The notes beneath the pieces are model-generated. The model made no database searches, was not told the origin of the DNA, and saw only the letters and a program-made list of their open reading frames with translations. A stretch of 34,225 nucleotides of DNA, from NCBI GenBank assembly GCA_913775305.1, contig CAJYIY010000131.1, forward strand, positions 1 through 34,225. Reading direction: 5' to 3'. Made by a program: the position numbers and the translations under genes. Positions 9,016-20,122 of the stretch are shown in pieces. Within the stretch, counting starts at the first letter, position 1; every line of letters begins with the position of its first letter. This DNA is from an uncultured Erwinia sp. GTDB taxonomy: Bacteria; Pseudomonadota; Gammaproteobacteria; Enterobacterales; Enterobacteriaceae.

Positions 9016-9692
9016 TGTACGAATTTGACTGGAGCACCATCGTCCCCAACCTGCCGTATCTGTGGAACGGCATGGTTGTTACCCTGAAAATCACCGCAAC
9101 TGCGGTTGTTTTTGGCATCATCTGGGGCACCCTGCTGGCAGTGATGCGACTGTCGTCAATCACCGTCGTCAGCTGGTTTGCCCGTCTTTATGTCAACCTG
9201 TTCCGTTCAGTACCGCTGGTGATGGTGCTGCTGTGGTTCTATCTGGTGGTACCGAGCTTCCTGCAGCAGGTGCTGGGCCTTTCGCCGAAAACGGATATTC
9301 GCCTGATATCGGCGATGGTGGCCTTCTCCCTGTTCGAAGCCGCCTACTACTCAGAAATTATCCGCGCCGGGATCCTGAGTATTGCGCGCGGTCAGGGCAA
9401 CGCCGCGCTGGCGCTGGGCATGACCCGCTGGCAGTCAATGCAGCTGATCATCCTGCCGCAGGCGTTCCGCGCCATGGTGCCATTGCTGCTTACCCAGGGT
9501 ATTGTTCTGTTCCAGGACACCTCACTGGTTTACGTTCTGAGCCTGGCCGATTTCTTCCGCACCGCAGATACCATCGGTATTAATAACGGTACTGAAATTG
9601 AAATGGTCCTGTTTGCCGGCGCGGTCTATTTTGTTATCAGCCTCAGTGCATCGCTGTTGGTCAGCTATTTAAAGAAAAAAAGGACTGTCTAA
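9015..9692 (+). CDS. gltK: Glutamate/aspartate ABC transporter permease GltK
   Basis: Second permease subunit, 225 residues (E. coli 224). It begins [20 protein letters not shown] and has an N-terminal transmembrane segment around residues 20-45. The EAA loop is in [18 protein letters not shown] (about residues 118-135), where it docks on GltL. The start codon ATG shares its A with the gltJ stop (TAATG), and GGGAGGAAAA just before it is a good ribosome-binding site. The gene ends directly against gltL with no spacer, consistent with stoichiometric expression of the importer. Confidence 0.95.
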   Translation: MYEFDWSTIVPNLPYLWNGMVVTLKITATAVVFGIIWGTLLAVMRLSSITVVSWFARLYVNLFRSVPLVMVLLWFYLVVPSFLQQVLGLSPKTDIRLISAMVAFSLFEAAYYSEIIRAGILSIARGQGNAALALGMTRWQSMQLIILPQAFRAMVPLLLTQGIVLFQDTSLVYVLSLADFFRTADTIGINNGTEIEMVLFAGAVYFVISLSASLLVSYLKKKRTV

Positions 9693-10418
9693 ATGATTAC
9701 CCTGAAAAATGTTTCTAAGTGGTATGGTCAATTTCAGGTGCTGACCGACTGCTCAACGGAAGTCACAAAAGGTGAAGTGGTGGTGGTCTGTGGCCCATCC
9801 GGTTCCGGTAAATCCACGCTGATCAAAACCGTTAACGGTCTGGAGCCCGTTCAGCAGGGCGTGATTGAAGTTAACGGCACGGCGGTAAACGATAAGCGCA
9901 CCAATCTCGCCAAGCTGCGTTCACGCGTTGGCATGGTGTTTCAGCACTTCGAGCTGTTTCCCCATCTTTCTATTGTTGAAAACCTGACCCTGGCGCAGGT
10001 CAAAGTGCTGAAGCGTAATAAAGACGAGGCGCGTCAGAAAGGCCTGAAGCTGCTTGAGCGCGTCGGCCTGGGGGCACACGCCAACAAGTTTCCGGGGCAG
10101 CTCTCCGGAGGCCAGCAGCAGCGCGTGGCTATCGCCCGTGCGCTCTGCATGGATCCCATTGCCATGCTGTTTGATGAACCCACCTCAGCGCTGGATCCTG
10201 AAATGATCAACGAAGTGCTGGACGTGATGGTCGAACTGGCCAATGAGGGAATGACCATGATGGTGGTGACCCACGAGATGGGTTTCGCCCGCAAAGTGGC
10301 CAACCGGGTGATCTTTATGGATGAAGGCAAGATTGTGGAAGATTCACCAAAAGATGACTTCTTCAACAATCCACAGTCTGAACGCGCGAAAGAGTTTCTG
10401 GCCAAAATTCTGCACTAA
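9693..10418 (+). CDS. gltL: Glutamate/aspartate ABC transporter ATP-binding protein GltL
   Basis: ATPase that drives the GltIJK importer. At 241 residues it equals E. coli GltL. Walker [10 protein letters not shown] is at residues 34-42, the ABC signature [15 protein letters not shown] at about 131-145, Walker [15 protein letters not shown] at about 152-165, and the switch His in VTHEMGF near 195. AAGGA lies upstream inside the end of gltK. It ends the glt operon. I see no clear T-tailed terminator in the 193 bases before the convergent ybeL. Confidence 0.97.
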   Translation: MITLKNVSKWYGQFQVLTDCSTEVTKGEVVVVCGPSGSGKSTLIKTVNGLEPVQQGVIEVNGTAVNDKRTNLAKLRSRVGMVFQHFELFPHLSIVENLTLAQVKVLKRNKDEARQKGLKLLERVGLGAHANKFPGQLSGGQQQRVAIARALCMDPIAMLFDEPTSALDPEMINEVLDVMVELANEGMTMMVVTHEMGFARKVANRVIFMDEGKIVEDSPKDDFFNNPQSERAKEFLAKILH

Positions 10419-10611
10419 GAGCGACGCTGCTCAACGACCGCGCCCCTGAAAACAATCGTCAGGCACAGGGAGGTGTCACAGGGGGCCTGGCGTGCCCCGG
10501 ATATGTGCACGGGCAGGATACCGCAAAAGTGGCAGTAATATCAGGCGGTACCCGGCTAATCCTGTTTTCGATGGATCCGGATACCGTCCTCACTAACGCT
10601 GAATTCGCCCC

Positions 10612-11094
10612 TTACGGCTCAAAGGGCTGACGCTGGAACTGGTCGTGCCCACACGCAGAACAGCGGGTTAACACCTCAGGGGTGTAGATTGCGCGGGTGA
10701 ACTGACATTTCTCACACACCAGATTGCCTAATCCTACCACTTCACCACTTTGATATACCCCGTGATGATTCAGATCCTGAAACACCTCACGCCACTCAAG
10801 CTGGCTTTTATCAGTAATATCGGCCAGTTCTTTCCACAGACTCTGGCGGATCACCCGCATGAATACGCTGTCGCTGAGCTCCTGCTCATTTTCTGCGTAG
10901 CTGCGGGCAAATTCCTCCAGATCGCGGCGAATGGCACGCGTGACGTCATCAATTTCGCTGCGGGTCAGTTCGCCACGGTTGTTCATCCGCTGTCGCGCGC
11001 TGTCGACCAGCGCATCGATGTCGCGCTCCCCCTGCTCCAGGCGCCTGGTTAATGATGAAATAAACTCGCGATAATACTGAGCAACCTTGTTCAT
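10612..11094 (-). CDS. ybeL: YbeL family zinc-ribbon protein, function unknown
   Basis: Conserved enterobacterial protein (DUF1451/YbeL family) of 160 residues, the E. coli length. The N-terminal two-thirds are highly charged and helical, possibly coiled-coil (ERDIDALVDSARQRM, TRAIRRDLEEFARSYAENEQE). The C-terminal part is a zinc ribbon with two Cys pairs, CEKC and CSAC, about 19 residues apart, and ends HDQFQRQPFEP. The ATG at 11094 is preceded by AAGGAGAGTCT and gives the start MNKVAQYYREF known from E. coli. The open frame extends 13 codons further without support. It diverges from leuS. No function can be assigned from sequence. Confidence 0.93.
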   Translation of the reverse strand: MNKVAQYYREFISSLTRRLEQGERDIDALVDSARQRMNNRGELTRSEIDDVTRAIRRDLEEFARSYAENEQELSDSVFMRVIRQSLWKELADITDKSQLEWREVFQDLNHHGVYQSGEVVGLGNLVCEKCQFTRAIYTPEVLTRCSACGHDQFQRQPFEP

Positions 11095-11228
11095 AGACTC
11101 TCCTTTTTGATAACGAAAGCATGTTGTTATCATTCTAGTTCCTGCGCAAAGAATCCGGCTTTTATTGTAAAAATTTGCCGCAGCGCTTACAGCTTAAAGA
11201 GAAATGCCGCCTCCCCGTTCGCTTAGTG

Positions 11229-11258
11229 TTGTTGCGTTGGGGGGGGATCAGCTATGCT
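11229..11258 (+). promoter_or_regulatory. candidate leuS promoter containing a G8 tract
   Basis: TTGTTG (11229-11234) and TATGCT (11253-11258) are spaced by 18 bases. A run of eight G (11239-11246) fills the middle of the spacer. It lies about 60 bases upstream of the leuS start. This is a pattern call only. Confidence 0.35.
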
Positions 11259-11320
11259 ATGCGGATCTTAACGAAATCAGAAATAAGCTTAGCGCTATTC
11301 AAAAAGGACCACTGGCAGCC

Positions 11321-13903
11321 ATGCAAGAGCAATACCGCCCGGAAGAGATAGAATCCCACGTTCAGAAACACTGGGATGAGAAGCAAACGTTCAAAGTGAC
11401 CGAAGAGGAAGGTAAAGAGAAGTATTACTGCCTCTCAATGCTGCCCTATCCTTCTGGCCGCCTACATATGGGCCATGTGCGAAACTACACCATCGGGGAT
11501 GTGATTTCACGCTATCAGCGCATGCTGGGCAAAAACGTGCTGCAGCCTATTGGCTGGGATGCATTCGGCCTGCCTGCGGAAGGCGCGGCGGTAAAAAACA
11601 ATACCGCTCCGGCTCCGTGGACCTATTCCAACATTGATTACATGAAGAACCAGCTGAAGCTGCTGGGATTCGGCTATGACTGGAACCGCGAACTGGCGAC
11701 CTGTCAGCCTGAATACTATCGCTGGGAGCAGTGGTTCTTCACGAAGCTGTATGAAAAAGGTCTTGTCTATAAAAAGACCTCGGCGGTTAACTGGTGTCCA
11801 CATGACCTGACGGTGCTGGCGAACGAGCAGGTGATCGACGGCTGCTGCTGGCGCTGCGACACCAAAGTTGAGCGTAAAGAGATCCCACAGTGGTTTATTA
11901 AAATCACCGCTTACGCCGACGAACTGCTGAGCGACCTCGACAAGCTGGAAAACTGGCCTGAGCAGGTTAAAACCATGCAGCGTAACTGGATTGGCCGCTC
12001 TGAAGGGGTGGAAATCGAGTTCGACGTGGTGGACAGCGAAGAGAAGCTCCGCGTCTACACCACCCGCCCGGATACCTTTATGGGCGTCACCTATCTGGCC
12101 GTGGCTGCGGGTCATCCGCTGGCGGCGGCCGCGGCGGCATCCAACCCGGCGCTGGCTGACTTTATTGCTGACTGCCGCAATACGAAGGTAGCCGAAGCAG
12201 ATATGGCCACCATGGAGAAAAAGGGTATGGCCACCGGCCGCTTCGCGGTACATCCACTGACCGGTGAGCAGGTTCCGGTCTGGGTGGCTAACTTTGTGCT
12301 GATGGAATATGGCACCGGTGCAGTCATGGCCGTTCCTGGCCACGACCAGCGCGACTGGGAGTTCGCCACTAAATACGGTCTGTCAATCCAGCCTGTTATT
12401 CTGGCAGCAGACGGCACCGCGCCGGACCTGAGTGCTGCGGCTATGACTGAAAAAGGCACGCTGTTTAATTCCGGTGAGTTTGACGGCCTGTCATTTGAAG
12501 ATGCCTTCAACGCCATTGCTAACAAACTGGCAGAGAAAGGCGTCGGCGAACGCAAAGTCAACTACCGTCTGCGCGACTGGGGGGTTTCCCGTCAGCGTTA
12601 CTGGGGAGCGCCAATTCCAATGGTCACGCTGGAAGACGGTACCGTTATGCCAACCCCGGAAGATCAGCTGCCGGTTATCCTGCCGGAAGACGTAGTGATG
12701 GATGGCATTACCAGCCCGATTAAGGCCGACCCGGAGTGGGCCAAAACCGAGGTTAACGGCCAGCCAGCGCTGCGTGAAACCGATACCTTTGACACCTTTA
12801 TGGAGTCTTCGTGGTACTACGCGCGCTACACCTGCCCGGATTATGACAAAGGCATGCTGGATCCGGCTGCGGCCAACTACTGGCTGCCGGTCGATCAGTA
12901 CGTTGGGGGAATTGAGCACGCGATCATGCACCTGCTCTATTTCCGCTTCTTCCACAAGCTGCTGCGTGACACCGGCCTGGTGACCTCCGATGAGCCGGCC
13001 AAACGCCTGCTGTGCCAGGGGATGGTGCTGGCCGATGCGTTCTACTACACCGGTAACAGCGGCGAACGTAACTGGGTTTCACCGGTCGATGTCACCGTTG
13101 AACGCGACGAAAAAGGCCGCATCACCAAAGCGTCCGATGCCGCAGGTCACGAACTGATCTACGCGGGTATGAGCAAAATGTCGAAATCAAAAAACAACGG
13201 CATTGATCCTCAGGTCATGGTTGAGCGCTACGGTGCGGATACCGTCCGACTGTTTATGATGTTTGCTTCCCCGGCGGATATGACTCTGGAATGGCAGGAA
13301 TCCGGCGTCGAGGGGGCTAACCGCTTCCTGAAGCGCGTCTGGAAACTGGCCTTTGAGCACAGTGAGAAAGGCGCGACTGAAGCGCTGGATATCGCCTCAC
13401 TGAACGAAGAGCAGAAATCGCTGCGCCGTGATCTGCACAAAACCATCAGCAAAGTCAGCGATGATATTGGTCGTCGTCAGACCTTTAACACCGCGATTGC
13501 CGCAATTATGGAGCTGATGAACAAGCTGGCACGTGCACCGCAGGAAACGGCACAGGACCGTGCGCTGATGCAGGAAGCACTGCTGGCCGTTGTTCGTATG
13601 CTGTATCCATTTACCCCGCACGCCAGCTTCGTGCTGTGGCAGGCGCTGGGTGGCGAAGGCGAAATCGACAATGCCCCGTGGCCACAGGCTGACGAGTCAG
13701 CGATGGTTGAAGACTCACTGCTGGTGGTTGTTCAGGTCAACGGCAAAGTTCGCGGTAAAATCACCGTTGCAGCCGATGCGACTCAGGAGCAGGTGCAGGC
13801 TCGCGCGGCACAGGAGCATCTGGTGGCAAAATATCTCGACGGCGTTACCATTCGTAAAGTTATTTACGTGCCGGGTAAACTGCTTAACCTGGTTGTGGGT
13901 TGA
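11321..13903 (+). CDS. leuS: Leucyl-tRNA synthetase
   Basis: Class Ia aminoacyl-tRNA synthetase that charges tRNA-Leu. It has 860 residues, exactly the E. coli length. The HIGH-type motif is in [10 protein letters not shown] (His49-His52), and KMSKSKNNG lies near residue 620. The CP1 editing domain spans about 225-415 ([24 protein letters not shown] with the editing Asp). A Zn-type CP motif CPHD...CCWRC is near 157-180. The start ATG at 11321 has AAAAAGGACC upstream and gives [12 protein letters not shown] as in E. coli. The 39-codon extension from 11204 is not credible. It is followed closely by lptE. Confidence 0.98.
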   Translation: MQEQYRPEEIESHVQKHWDEKQTFKVTEEEGKEKYYCLSMLPYPSGRLHMGHVRNYTIGDVISRYQRMLGKNVLQPIGWDAFGLPAEGAAVKNNTAPAPWTYSNIDYMKNQLKLLGFGYDWNRELATCQPEYYRWEQWFFTKLYEKGLVYKKTSAVNWCPHDLTVLANEQVIDGCCWRCDTKVERKEIPQWFIKITAYADELLSDLDKLENWPEQVKTMQRNWIGRSEGVEIEFDVVDSEEKLRVYTTRPDTFMGVTYLAVAAGHPLAAAAAASNPALADFIADCRNTKVAEADMATMEKKGMATGRFAVHPLTGEQVPVWVANFVLMEYGTGAVMAVPGHDQRDWEFATKYGLSIQPVILAADGTAPDLSAAAMTEKGTLFNSGEFDGLSFEDAFNAIANKLAEKGVGERKVNYRLRDWGVSRQRYWGAPIPMVTLEDGTVMPTPEDQLPVILPEDVVMDGITSPIKADPEWAKTEVNGQPALRETDTFDTFMESSWYYARYTCPDYDKGMLDPAAANYWLPVDQYVGGIEHAIMHLLYFRFFHKLLRDTGLVTSDEPAKRLLCQGMVLADAFYYTGNSGERNWVSPVDVTVERDEKGRITKASDAAGHELIYAGMSKMSKSKNNGIDPQVMVERYGADTVRLFMMFASPADMTLEWQESGVEGANRFLKRVWKLAFEHSEKGATEALDIASLNEEQKSLRRDLHKTISKVSDDIGRRQTFNTAIAAIMELMNKLARAPQETAQDRALMQEALLAVVRMLYPFTPHASFVLWQALGGEGEIDNAPWPQADESAMVEDSLLVVVQVNGKVRGKITVAADATQEQVQARAAQEHLVAKYLDGVTIRKVIYVPGKLLNLVVG

Positions 13904-13917
13904 TGTCAGGAGGAATT

Positions 13918-14514
13918 GTGCGACATCCAATAGTCTCTCTGCTTGTTGGCCTTGCGGTGTTGATCACCGCAGGTTGTGGCTACCATCTTCGCGGTACAAC
14001 GTCTGTCCCTGCGGAGATGAAAACGCTGGTGCTGGATACGTCCGATCCATATGGTCCGCTGGCGCGTTCGGTGCGCGAACAGCTGCGCCTGAATGATGTT
14101 AAAATTCTCGACAGCACGGATAACAACACCGAGGTGCCATCGCTGCGACTTCAGGGCGAGCGCACCAGTCGCGATACCGCCTCGATCTTCCAGGATGGTA
14201 AGACCGCTGAATACTCCATGATGATGGTCGTCAGCGCTCAGGTGCTGGTACCTAATAAAGGTATCTATCCGATTAGCACGACCGTCTACCGTTCGTTCTT
14301 TGATAACCCGCTGGCCGCTCTGGCAAAAGATTCGGAACAGCAAATTATCATTAATGAAATGCGTACTCAGGCATCCCAGCAGCTGGTGAGAAAACTGCTG
14401 ACGGTGCATGCGGCAGAGAATGATTCATCAATCAACACGCTTGATCACACGCCATCTTCAGTCGATCACCTGCGTTCTGACAATACAGTATCGGACAATT
14501 CCTTCACCCGATGA
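13918..14514 (+). CDS. lptE: LPS-assembly lipoprotein LptE (RlpB)
   Basis: Outer-membrane lipoprotein that plugs the LptD barrel and takes part in LPS insertion at the cell surface. I start it at the GTG at 13918, preceded at optimal distance by AGGAGG. The protein then has a short signal peptide with lipobox LITAGC and the lipidated Cys at residue 20. Conserved text includes [28 protein letters not shown] and [22 protein letters not shown]. The 198 residues fit the family, with a low-complexity Ser/Thr/Asp-rich tail. The upstream ATG at 13903 would spoil the signal peptide. The stop overlaps the holA start by four bases. Confidence 0.93.
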   Translation: MRHPIVSLLVGLAVLITAGCGYHLRGTTSVPAEMKTLVLDTSDPYGPLARSVREQLRLNDVKILDSTDNNTEVPSLRLQGERTSRDTASIFQDGKTAEYSMMMVVSAQVLVPNKGIYPISTTVYRSFFDNPLAALAKDSEQQIIINEMRTQASQQLVRKLLTVHAAENDSSINTLDHTPSSVDHLRSDNTVSDNSFTR

Positions 14515-15542
14515 TCAGGATTTACCCTGAACAGCTGGGCGCGCATCTCCGCGAGGGGCTGCGCGCCTGCTACTTATTAAGCGGTAACGAGCCGCTGCTG
14601 CTGCAGGAATCGCAGGATGCTATCCGTGATGCCGCCCAGCTGCAGGGCTTTACCGAACATCATAGCGTCACGCTGGATGCCAGTACCGACTGGCAGTCGA
14701 TTTTTGCAATCTGCCAGGAACTCAGCCTGTTTTCTTCCCGTCAGACGCTGTTACTCATTCTGCCCGAGAATGGTCCTGGCGCGGCGATGAACGAGCCGTT
14801 ACTGACGCTCTCTGGTCTGCTGCACAGCGATATTTTGCTCATCCTCCGCGTGGCTAAACTGACCAGGGCTCAGGAAAACAGCGCCTGGTATAAGGCGCTG
14901 AGCAGCCAGGGCGTCGCTATCCCCTGCCAGACACCGGAGCAGGCACAGCTGCCCCGCTGGGTCAGCGCACGGGCGAAAAAAATGCAGCTGACGCTGGACG
15001 ATGCGGCCAGCCAGCTGCTGTGTTACTGCTACGAAGGGAATCTGCTGGCGTTGTCGCAGGCGCTTGAGCGGCTGGCGCTGCTGTGGCCGGACGGTAAACT
15101 GTCGCTCCCCCGGGTTGAACAGGCGGTCAGTGACTCGGCGCACTTCACCCCCTATCACTGGGTTGATGCTCTGTTGGCCGGTAAAAGCAAGCGCGCACTT
15201 CACATCCTGCGCCAGATGCGTAATGAAGAGATCGAGCCGGTGATCCTGCTACGGACTCTGCAGCGCGATCTGCTGCTGCTCGCCCAGCTCAAACGCCAGA
15301 TGGCCCATACTCCCCTGCGCACGCTGTTCGATCAGCATCGCGTCTGGCAAAACCGCAGAGCGCTGTTCAGCGAAGCGTTACAGCGACTGTCATCCCCGAC
15401 CCTGACTCAGGGCATTCATCTGCTGGCGCGCACTGAGCTGACGCTCAAGCAGGATTACGGCCAGTCCGTGTGGTCTGAACTGGAAACGCTGGCGCTGCTG
15501 CTTTGCCATCCGGCCTTCCCAACGAGTTTTTGCGATGCCTGA
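14511..15542 (+). CDS. holA: DNA polymerase III delta subunit
   Basis: Delta subunit of the clamp loader; it opens the beta sliding clamp. It is 343 residues, as in E. coli. The N-terminus [20 protein letters not shown] contains the clamp-contacting region, and [14 protein letters not shown] and [14 protein letters not shown] follow as in the family. It is an AAA+-like fold without a working Walker A motif. The C-terminal helical domain holds [17 protein letters not shown]. It overlaps lptE by four bases and nadD by eight, so the three genes are likely translated from one message. The lptE-holA-nadD linkage is standard. Confidence 0.96.
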   Translation: MIRIYPEQLGAHLREGLRACYLLSGNEPLLLQESQDAIRDAAQLQGFTEHHSVTLDASTDWQSIFAICQELSLFSSRQTLLLILPENGPGAAMNEPLLTLSGLLHSDILLILRVAKLTRAQENSAWYKALSSQGVAIPCQTPEQAQLPRWVSARAKKMQLTLDDAASQLLCYCYEGNLLALSQALERLALLWPDGKLSLPRVEQAVSDSAHFTPYHWVDALLAGKSKRALHILRQMRNEEIEPVILLRTLQRDLLLLAQLKRQMAHTPLRTLFDQHRVWQNRRALFSEALQRLSSPTLTQGIHLLARTELTLKQDYGQSVWSELETLALLLCHPAFPTSFCDA

Positions 15543-16215
15543 TAAGCCTCAACTTCATGCACTGTATGGCGGCACATTCGACCCGATCCATTACGGTCAT
15601 CTGAAGCCGGTTGAAGCTCTGGCAACCCTTGCCGGGCTGAATAACGTGACGCTGCTACCTAACAATGTGCCTCCTCATCGTCCTCAGCCAGAAGCGTCTC
15701 CGGCACAGCGGGTCGAAATGATCAGGCTGGCGATTGCAGGTAATCCGCTGTTCGATCTCGATTTAAGGGAAATGCAGCGCGATACGCCGTCCTTTACCGT
15801 TGATACGCTGGCCGAACTTCGTCAGGAGCGTGGATCACATCAGCCGCTGGCGTTTATTATTGGTCAGGATTCCCTGCTCACCCTGCACCAATGGCATCGC
15901 TGGCAGGATCTGCTGTCGCTGTGCCATCTGCTGGTCTGCCAGCGGCCGGGATACCGCAGGGAAATGCCCACGCCAGAACAGCAGCGGTGGCTTGAACAGC
16001 ATCTGGCCGAACGGCCTGAGGAGCTCCATCAGCAGCCTGCCGGTAAAGTTTTTCTTGCCGATACGCCGCCGATCTCAATCTCAGCGACCGGGATCCGCGA
16101 AGGCCTTCATCAGGGACGACCTGATGCTGCTCTGCTACCGCCGTCGGTGAGTGAATTTATCATGCGCGAGGGTTTATATCGGAACCCAAATCCGCATGCT
16201 ATACTGCGCCGCTAA
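15535..16215 (+). CDS. nadD: Nicotinate-mononucleotide adenylyltransferase
   Basis: Adenylates nicotinate mononucleotide to deamido-NAD in the cytosol, the essential penultimate step of NAD synthesis. The nucleotidyltransferase motif [11 protein letters not shown] (about residues 12-22) and the second motif ISATGIR (about 180-186) are both present. [17 protein letters not shown] and FIIGQDSLL are conserved. At 226 residues it is longer than the E. coli protein (213), owing to four extra N-terminal residues and a tail after EGLYR. In E. coli cobC follows; here it is absent and rsfS comes 48 bases later. Confidence 0.95.
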   Translation: MPDKPQLHALYGGTFDPIHYGHLKPVEALATLAGLNNVTLLPNNVPPHRPQPEASPAQRVEMIRLAIAGNPLFDLDLREMQRDTPSFTVDTLAELRQERGSHQPLAFIIGQDSLLTLHQWHRWQDLLSLCHLLVCQRPGYRREMPTPEQQRWLEQHLAERPEELHQQPAGKVFLADTPPISISATGIREGLHQGRPDAALLPPSVSEFIMREGLYRNPNPHAILRR

Positions 16216-16263
16216 TTTTTTGGGCATCAGCCCGACCCGAACTCAATCCCAAGGGGGAACCTT

Positions 16264-16581
16264 TTGCAAGGTAAAGCACTCCAAGACTTCGTCATTGATA
16301 AAATCGACGATTTGAAAGGCCAGGACATTATTGCCATCGATGTCCAGGGCAAATCCAGCATCACCGACTGCATGGTGATTTGTACCGGCACCTCAACCCG
16401 TCACGTTGTTTCCATTGCGGAGCACGTTGTGCAGGAAGCGCGTCAGGCCGGTCTGCGCCCGTTTAGCGTCGATGGCCGCGCCGCTGCCGATTGGGTCGTT
16501 GTCGACCTGGGTGAAATTATTGTCCATGTTATGCAGGAAGAGAGCCGTCAGCTCTACGAACTGGAAAAGCTCTGGAGTTAA
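16264..16581 (+). CDS. rsfS: Ribosomal silencing factor RsfS
   Basis: Binds uL14 on the 50S subunit and blocks subunit joining when nutrients are short. It is 105 residues, identical in length to E. coli RsfS, and reads [20 protein letters not shown] with only a few changes downstream ([36 protein letters not shown]). The start is the TTG at 16264, with AAGGGGG upstream; the E. coli homologue also begins at this codon. It is followed three bases later by rlmH. Confidence 0.96.
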   Translation: MQGKALQDFVIDKIDDLKGQDIIAIDVQGKSSITDCMVICTGTSTRHVVSIAEHVVQEARQAGLRPFSVDGRAAADWVVVDLGEIIVHVMQEESRQLYELEKLWS

Positions 16582-16584
16582 GTC

Positions 16585-17055
16585 GTGAAGCTGCAGCTGG
16601 TTGCCGTCGGCACAAAAATGCCCGACTGGGTACAGACTGGATTTATGGAATATTTGCGGCGCTTCCCGAAGGATATGCCGTTTGAACTGGTTGAAGTTCC
16701 TGCCGGAAAACGCGGCAAGAATGCCGATATTAAGCGCATTCTGGAAAAAGAAGGCGAGATGATGCTGGCCGCTACCGGTAAAGGCAACCGCATCGTTACG
16801 CTGGATATACCCGGCCAGCCGTGGGAAACCCCACAGCTGGCCAGTCAGCTGGAACGCTGGAAGCAGGACGGACGTGATGTCAGCCTGCTGATCGGCGGCC
16901 CGGAAGGCCTGTCACCCGCCTGCAAGGCTGCGGCGGAACAAAGCTGGTCACTCTCAGCGCTGACCCTGCCCCATCCGCTGGTACGCGTTTTGGTTGCAGA
17001 GAGTTTGTATCGTGCATGGAGCATTACTGCGAACCATCCCTATCATCGTGAATAA
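16585..17055 (+). CDS. rlmH: 23S rRNA pseudouridine-1915 N3-methyltransferase RlmH
   Basis: SPOUT-class methyltransferase that modifies m3-psi-1915 in helix 69 of 23S rRNA in the assembled ribosome. It is 156 residues (E. coli 155); one extra Gly lies in [12 protein letters not shown]. The C-terminal knot binding S-adenosylmethionine contains [14 protein letters not shown] (about 107-120) and [20 protein letters not shown]. It starts at the GTG at 16585, giving [15 protein letters not shown] as in E. coli. It lies between rsfS and mrdA, as is usual. Confidence 0.97.
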   Translation: MKLQLVAVGTKMPDWVQTGFMEYLRRFPKDMPFELVEVPAGKRGKNADIKRILEKEGEMMLAATGKGNRIVTLDIPGQPWETPQLASQLERWKQDGRDVSLLIGGPEGLSPACKAAAEQSWSLSALTLPHPLVRVLVAESLYRAWSITANHPYHRE

Positions 17056-17088
17056 CGACCTGGGTTAACCGGACAAACAAAGCAGCGG

Positions 17089-18993
17089 ATGAAATTACAA
17101 CGTAACTCCTTTCGTGACTATACCGCCGAGCAGACGCTGTTTGTTCGTCGGGCACTTATCGCATTCCTGGGCATTCTTATGCTCTCCGGTGTGCTGGTGG
17201 CCAACCTTTACCACCTGCAAATCGTCCGCTTTGAAGATTACAGCACCCGATCCAACGAAAACCGCATCAAGCTGGTGCCGGTAGCGCCCAGCCGCGGTAT
17301 TATTTACGACCGTAACGGCATTCCGCTGGCGCTGAACCGTACCATTTATCAAATCGAACTGGTGCCGGAAAAAGTTGATAACCTGCCGCAAACGCTGCAG
17401 GAGCTGAAACCGATCGTCGACCTGACTGACGAAGATATCGAAGCCTTCCAGAAAGAGCGCAAACGCTCGCGCCGCTTTACCTCTATCGCCCTGAAAACCG
17501 GATTGAACGATGTTCAGGTAGCACGATTTGCCGTTAATCAGTACCGCTTCCCCGGTATTGAGGTCAAAGGTTATCAGCGACGCTACTATCCGTACGGTTC
17601 GGCACTGACTCACGTGCTGGGTTACGTCTCTAAAATTAACGATCGCGATGTCGAACGCCTGGATAAAGAAGGCAAATGGCCTAACTATGCCGCAACCCAC
17701 GATATCGGCAAGCTGGGTATTGAACGCTATTATGAAGACGTTCTGCACGGCAAAACGGGCTACGAGGAAGTGGAAGTTAACAACCGTGGCCGGGTCATTC
17801 GCCAGCTTCACGAGCAGTCTCCGCAGGCCGGACGTGATATCTATCTGACCATCGACCTGAAGTTACAGCAGTATATTGAAACGCTGCTGGCGGGAAGTCG
17901 TGCTGCGGTGGTGGTGTCGGATCCGCGTAACGGTGAGCTGCTGGCGATGGTTTCCATGCCAAGCTACGATCCCAATCTGTTTGTAGACGGCATCTCCAGC
18001 AAGGACTACAACAGCCTGCTGCATGATGAAAACCGCCCGCTGATCAACCGCGCCACCCAGGGCGCTTATCCCCCTGCCTCTACGGTGAAACCCTATATTG
18101 CCGTTTCTGCCCTGACGGCAGGCGTGATTACCCGTAATACCAGCCTGTTCGACCCCGGCTGGTGGCAGCTGCCGGGCTCTGAAAAACGCTTTCGCGACTG
18201 GAAACGCTGGGGCCACGGCCGTCTGAACGTCACGAAGTCACTGGAGGAGTCAGCGGATACCTTCTTCTACCAGGTTGCCTACGATATGGGCATCGATCGA
18301 CTGAGCGAATGGATGAGCAAGTTTGGCTACGGTCATCTGAGCGGTATTGACCTGGTGGAAGAAACACCGGGCAATATGCCAACCCGCGACTGGAAAATGA
18401 AGCGCTTTAAAAAACCGTGGTATCAGGGCGATACAATCCCGGTCGGAATCGGCCAGGGCTACTGGACCGCAACGCCGGTGCAGATGAACAAAGCACTGAT
18501 GATCCTGATAAATGACGGGGTAATTAAAACGCCGCATCTGATGATGGATACCATGCAGGGCGAGACTAAAATCCCCTGGCGCCAGCCGGCTGCCGATCCT
18601 ATCGCTGATATTCACACCGGCTACTGGGAAATTGCCAAAGACGGCATGTATGGCGTTGCCAACCGGCCAAACGGCACCGCGCGGAAAAGTTTTGAAGATG
18701 CGCCATATAAAATCGCCGCTAAGTCAGGTACTGCTCAGGTCTTCGGCCTGAAAGCGAATGAAACGTATAACGCCCACAAGTTGACTGAGCGTCTGCGTGA
18801 CCACAAGCTGATGACCGCCTTTGCCCCATACGATCATCCTCGCGTTGCGGTAGCGATGATCCTGGAGAACGGGGGTGCAGGCCCAGCCGTCGGCACTATC
18901 ATGCGCCAGATCCTCGACCACATTATTCTGGGCGATAACAATACCAACCTGCCTGACGCTGCGCCAACGCCGCCGGGCTATGAAGGTGAATAA
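17089..18993 (+). CDS. mrdA: Penicillin-binding protein 2 (peptidoglycan transpeptidase)
   Basis: Class B PBP of the elongasome; it cross-links peptidoglycan during side-wall growth with RodA. It is 634 residues, with a single N-terminal membrane anchor (about 20-45), a PBP-dimer domain (about 60-240) and a transpeptidase domain. The active serine is Ser331 in PPASTVKP, where E. coli has Gly before the Ser. The SxN-type motif is SAD in [11 protein letters not shown], and KSGTAQVFG near residue 544 is the KTG-type motif. It overlaps nothing: 33 bases follow rlmH, and mrdB starts five bases after its stop. Confidence 0.97.
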   Translation: MKLQRNSFRDYTAEQTLFVRRALIAFLGILMLSGVLVANLYHLQIVRFEDYSTRSNENRIKLVPVAPSRGIIYDRNGIPLALNRTIYQIELVPEKVDNLPQTLQELKPIVDLTDEDIEAFQKERKRSRRFTSIALKTGLNDVQVARFAVNQYRFPGIEVKGYQRRYYPYGSALTHVLGYVSKINDRDVERLDKEGKWPNYAATHDIGKLGIERYYEDVLHGKTGYEEVEVNNRGRVIRQLHEQSPQAGRDIYLTIDLKLQQYIETLLAGSRAAVVVSDPRNGELLAMVSMPSYDPNLFVDGISSKDYNSLLHDENRPLINRATQGAYPPASTVKPYIAVSALTAGVITRNTSLFDPGWWQLPGSEKRFRDWKRWGHGRLNVTKSLEESADTFFYQVAYDMGIDRLSEWMSKFGYGHLSGIDLVEETPGNMPTRDWKMKRFKKPWYQGDTIPVGIGQGYWTATPVQMNKALMILINDGVIKTPHLMMDTMQGETKIPWRQPAADPIADIHTGYWEIAKDGMYGVANRPNGTARKSFEDAPYKIAAKSGTAQVFGLKANETYNAHKLTERLRDHKLMTAFAPYDHPRVAVAMILENGGAGPAVGTIMRQILDHIILGDNNTNLPDAAPTPPGYEGE

Positions 18994-18998
18994 CCGGT

Positions 18999-20111
18999 AT
19001 GAACACTAGCCGTCAGAAACGGTCAATCTGGACCCGAATCCATATTGACCCAACATTTTGTCTGATTATTGCCGCGCTGCTGATTTACAGCGCGCTGGTC
19101 ATGTGGAGCGCCAGTGGCCAGGACCCGGGCATGATGGAGCGCAAGATTGGACAAATCGCCATGGGTATCCTGGTCATGCTGGTAATGGCGCAGATCCCTC
19201 CCCGCGTTTATGAGGGCTGGGCACCCTATCTGTACATTATCTGCGTGATCCTGCTAATAGCCGTGGATGCGTTTGGTCATATCAGTAAGGGCGCGCAGCG
19301 CTGGCTGGATCTCGGGATTGTGCGCTTCCAGCCTTCTGAAATTGCGAAGATTGCCGTACCGCTGATGGTGGCGCGGTTTATTAACCGTGACGTCTGTCCA
19401 CCAACGCTGAAAAACACCGCCATTGCGCTGGTGCTGATTTTCATGCCCACGCTGCTGGTTGCCGCTCAGCCGGACCTCGGGACATCAATTCTGATTGCCG
19501 CATCCGGGCTGTTTGTGCTGTTCCTGTCCGGGATGAGCTGGCGATTGATTGCCATTGCCGTGCTGTTGGTGGCGGCCTTTATCCCGGTGCTGTGGTTCTT
19601 TCTGATGCATGACTACCAGCGCGATCGCGTGATGATGCTGCTCGATCCGGAAAGCGACCCGCTCGGAGCCGGTTACCACATTATTCAGTCCAAAATTGCC
19701 ATCGGCTCCGGCGGACTGCGCGGTAAAGGCTGGCTGCACGGTACGCAGTCGCAGCTGGAATTCCTGCCCGAACGCCATACCGACTTTATTTTTGCCGTAC
19801 TGGCAGAAGAACTGGGGCTGGTCGGCGTGCTGATCCTGCTTATACTCTATGTGCTGCTGATAATGCGTGGGCTGATGATGGCCGCGCATGCACAGACCAC
19901 GTTTGGCCGGGTTATGGCAGGAGGATTAATGCTGATCTTCTTTGTCTATGTTTTTGTTAATATTGGCATGGTCAGCGGTATTTTACCGGTGGTAGGGGTG
20001 CCGTTACCGCTGGTAAGCTACGGTGGTTCCGCCCTGATAGTATTGATGGCCGGGTTTGGGATCATAATGTCGATTCACACCCATCGAAAACTGTTGTCAA
20101 AGAGCGTTTAA
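18999..20111 (+). CDS. mrdB: Peptidoglycan glycosyltransferase RodA (SEDS family)
   Basis: SEDS polymerase that builds glycan strands from lipid II and partners PBP2 in the elongation complex. It is 370 residues, as in E. coli, with about ten membrane segments. Conserved blocks include [21 protein letters not shown], split here as [10 protein letters not shown] and [10 protein letters not shown], then [28 protein letters not shown] (contains the catalytic-loop Asp) and [13 protein letters not shown] near the end. It lies between mrdA and rlpA, the same cell-shape operon order as in E. coli. Confidence 0.97.
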   Translation: MNTSRQKRSIWTRIHIDPTFCLIIAALLIYSALVMWSASGQDPGMMERKIGQIAMGILVMLVMAQIPPRVYEGWAPYLYIICVILLIAVDAFGHISKGAQRWLDLGIVRFQPSEIAKIAVPLMVARFINRDVCPPTLKNTAIALVLIFMPTLLVAAQPDLGTSILIAASGLFVLFLSGMSWRLIAIAVLLVAAFIPVLWFFLMHDYQRDRVMMLLDPESDPLGAGYHIIQSKIAIGSGGLRGKGWLHGTQSQLEFLPERHTDFIFAVLAEELGLVGVLILLILYVLLIMRGLMMAAHAQTTFGRVMAGGLMLIFFVYVFVNIGMVSGILPVVGVPLPLVSYGGSALIVLMAGFGIIMSIHTHRKLLSKSV

Positions 20112-20122
20112 GAGGCATAGAC

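Noticed and set aside
11204-11320. Longer leuS N-terminus
   Set aside because: It covers the apparent promoter and adds 39 residues not present in LeuS; ATG 11321 has a good ribosome-binding site.
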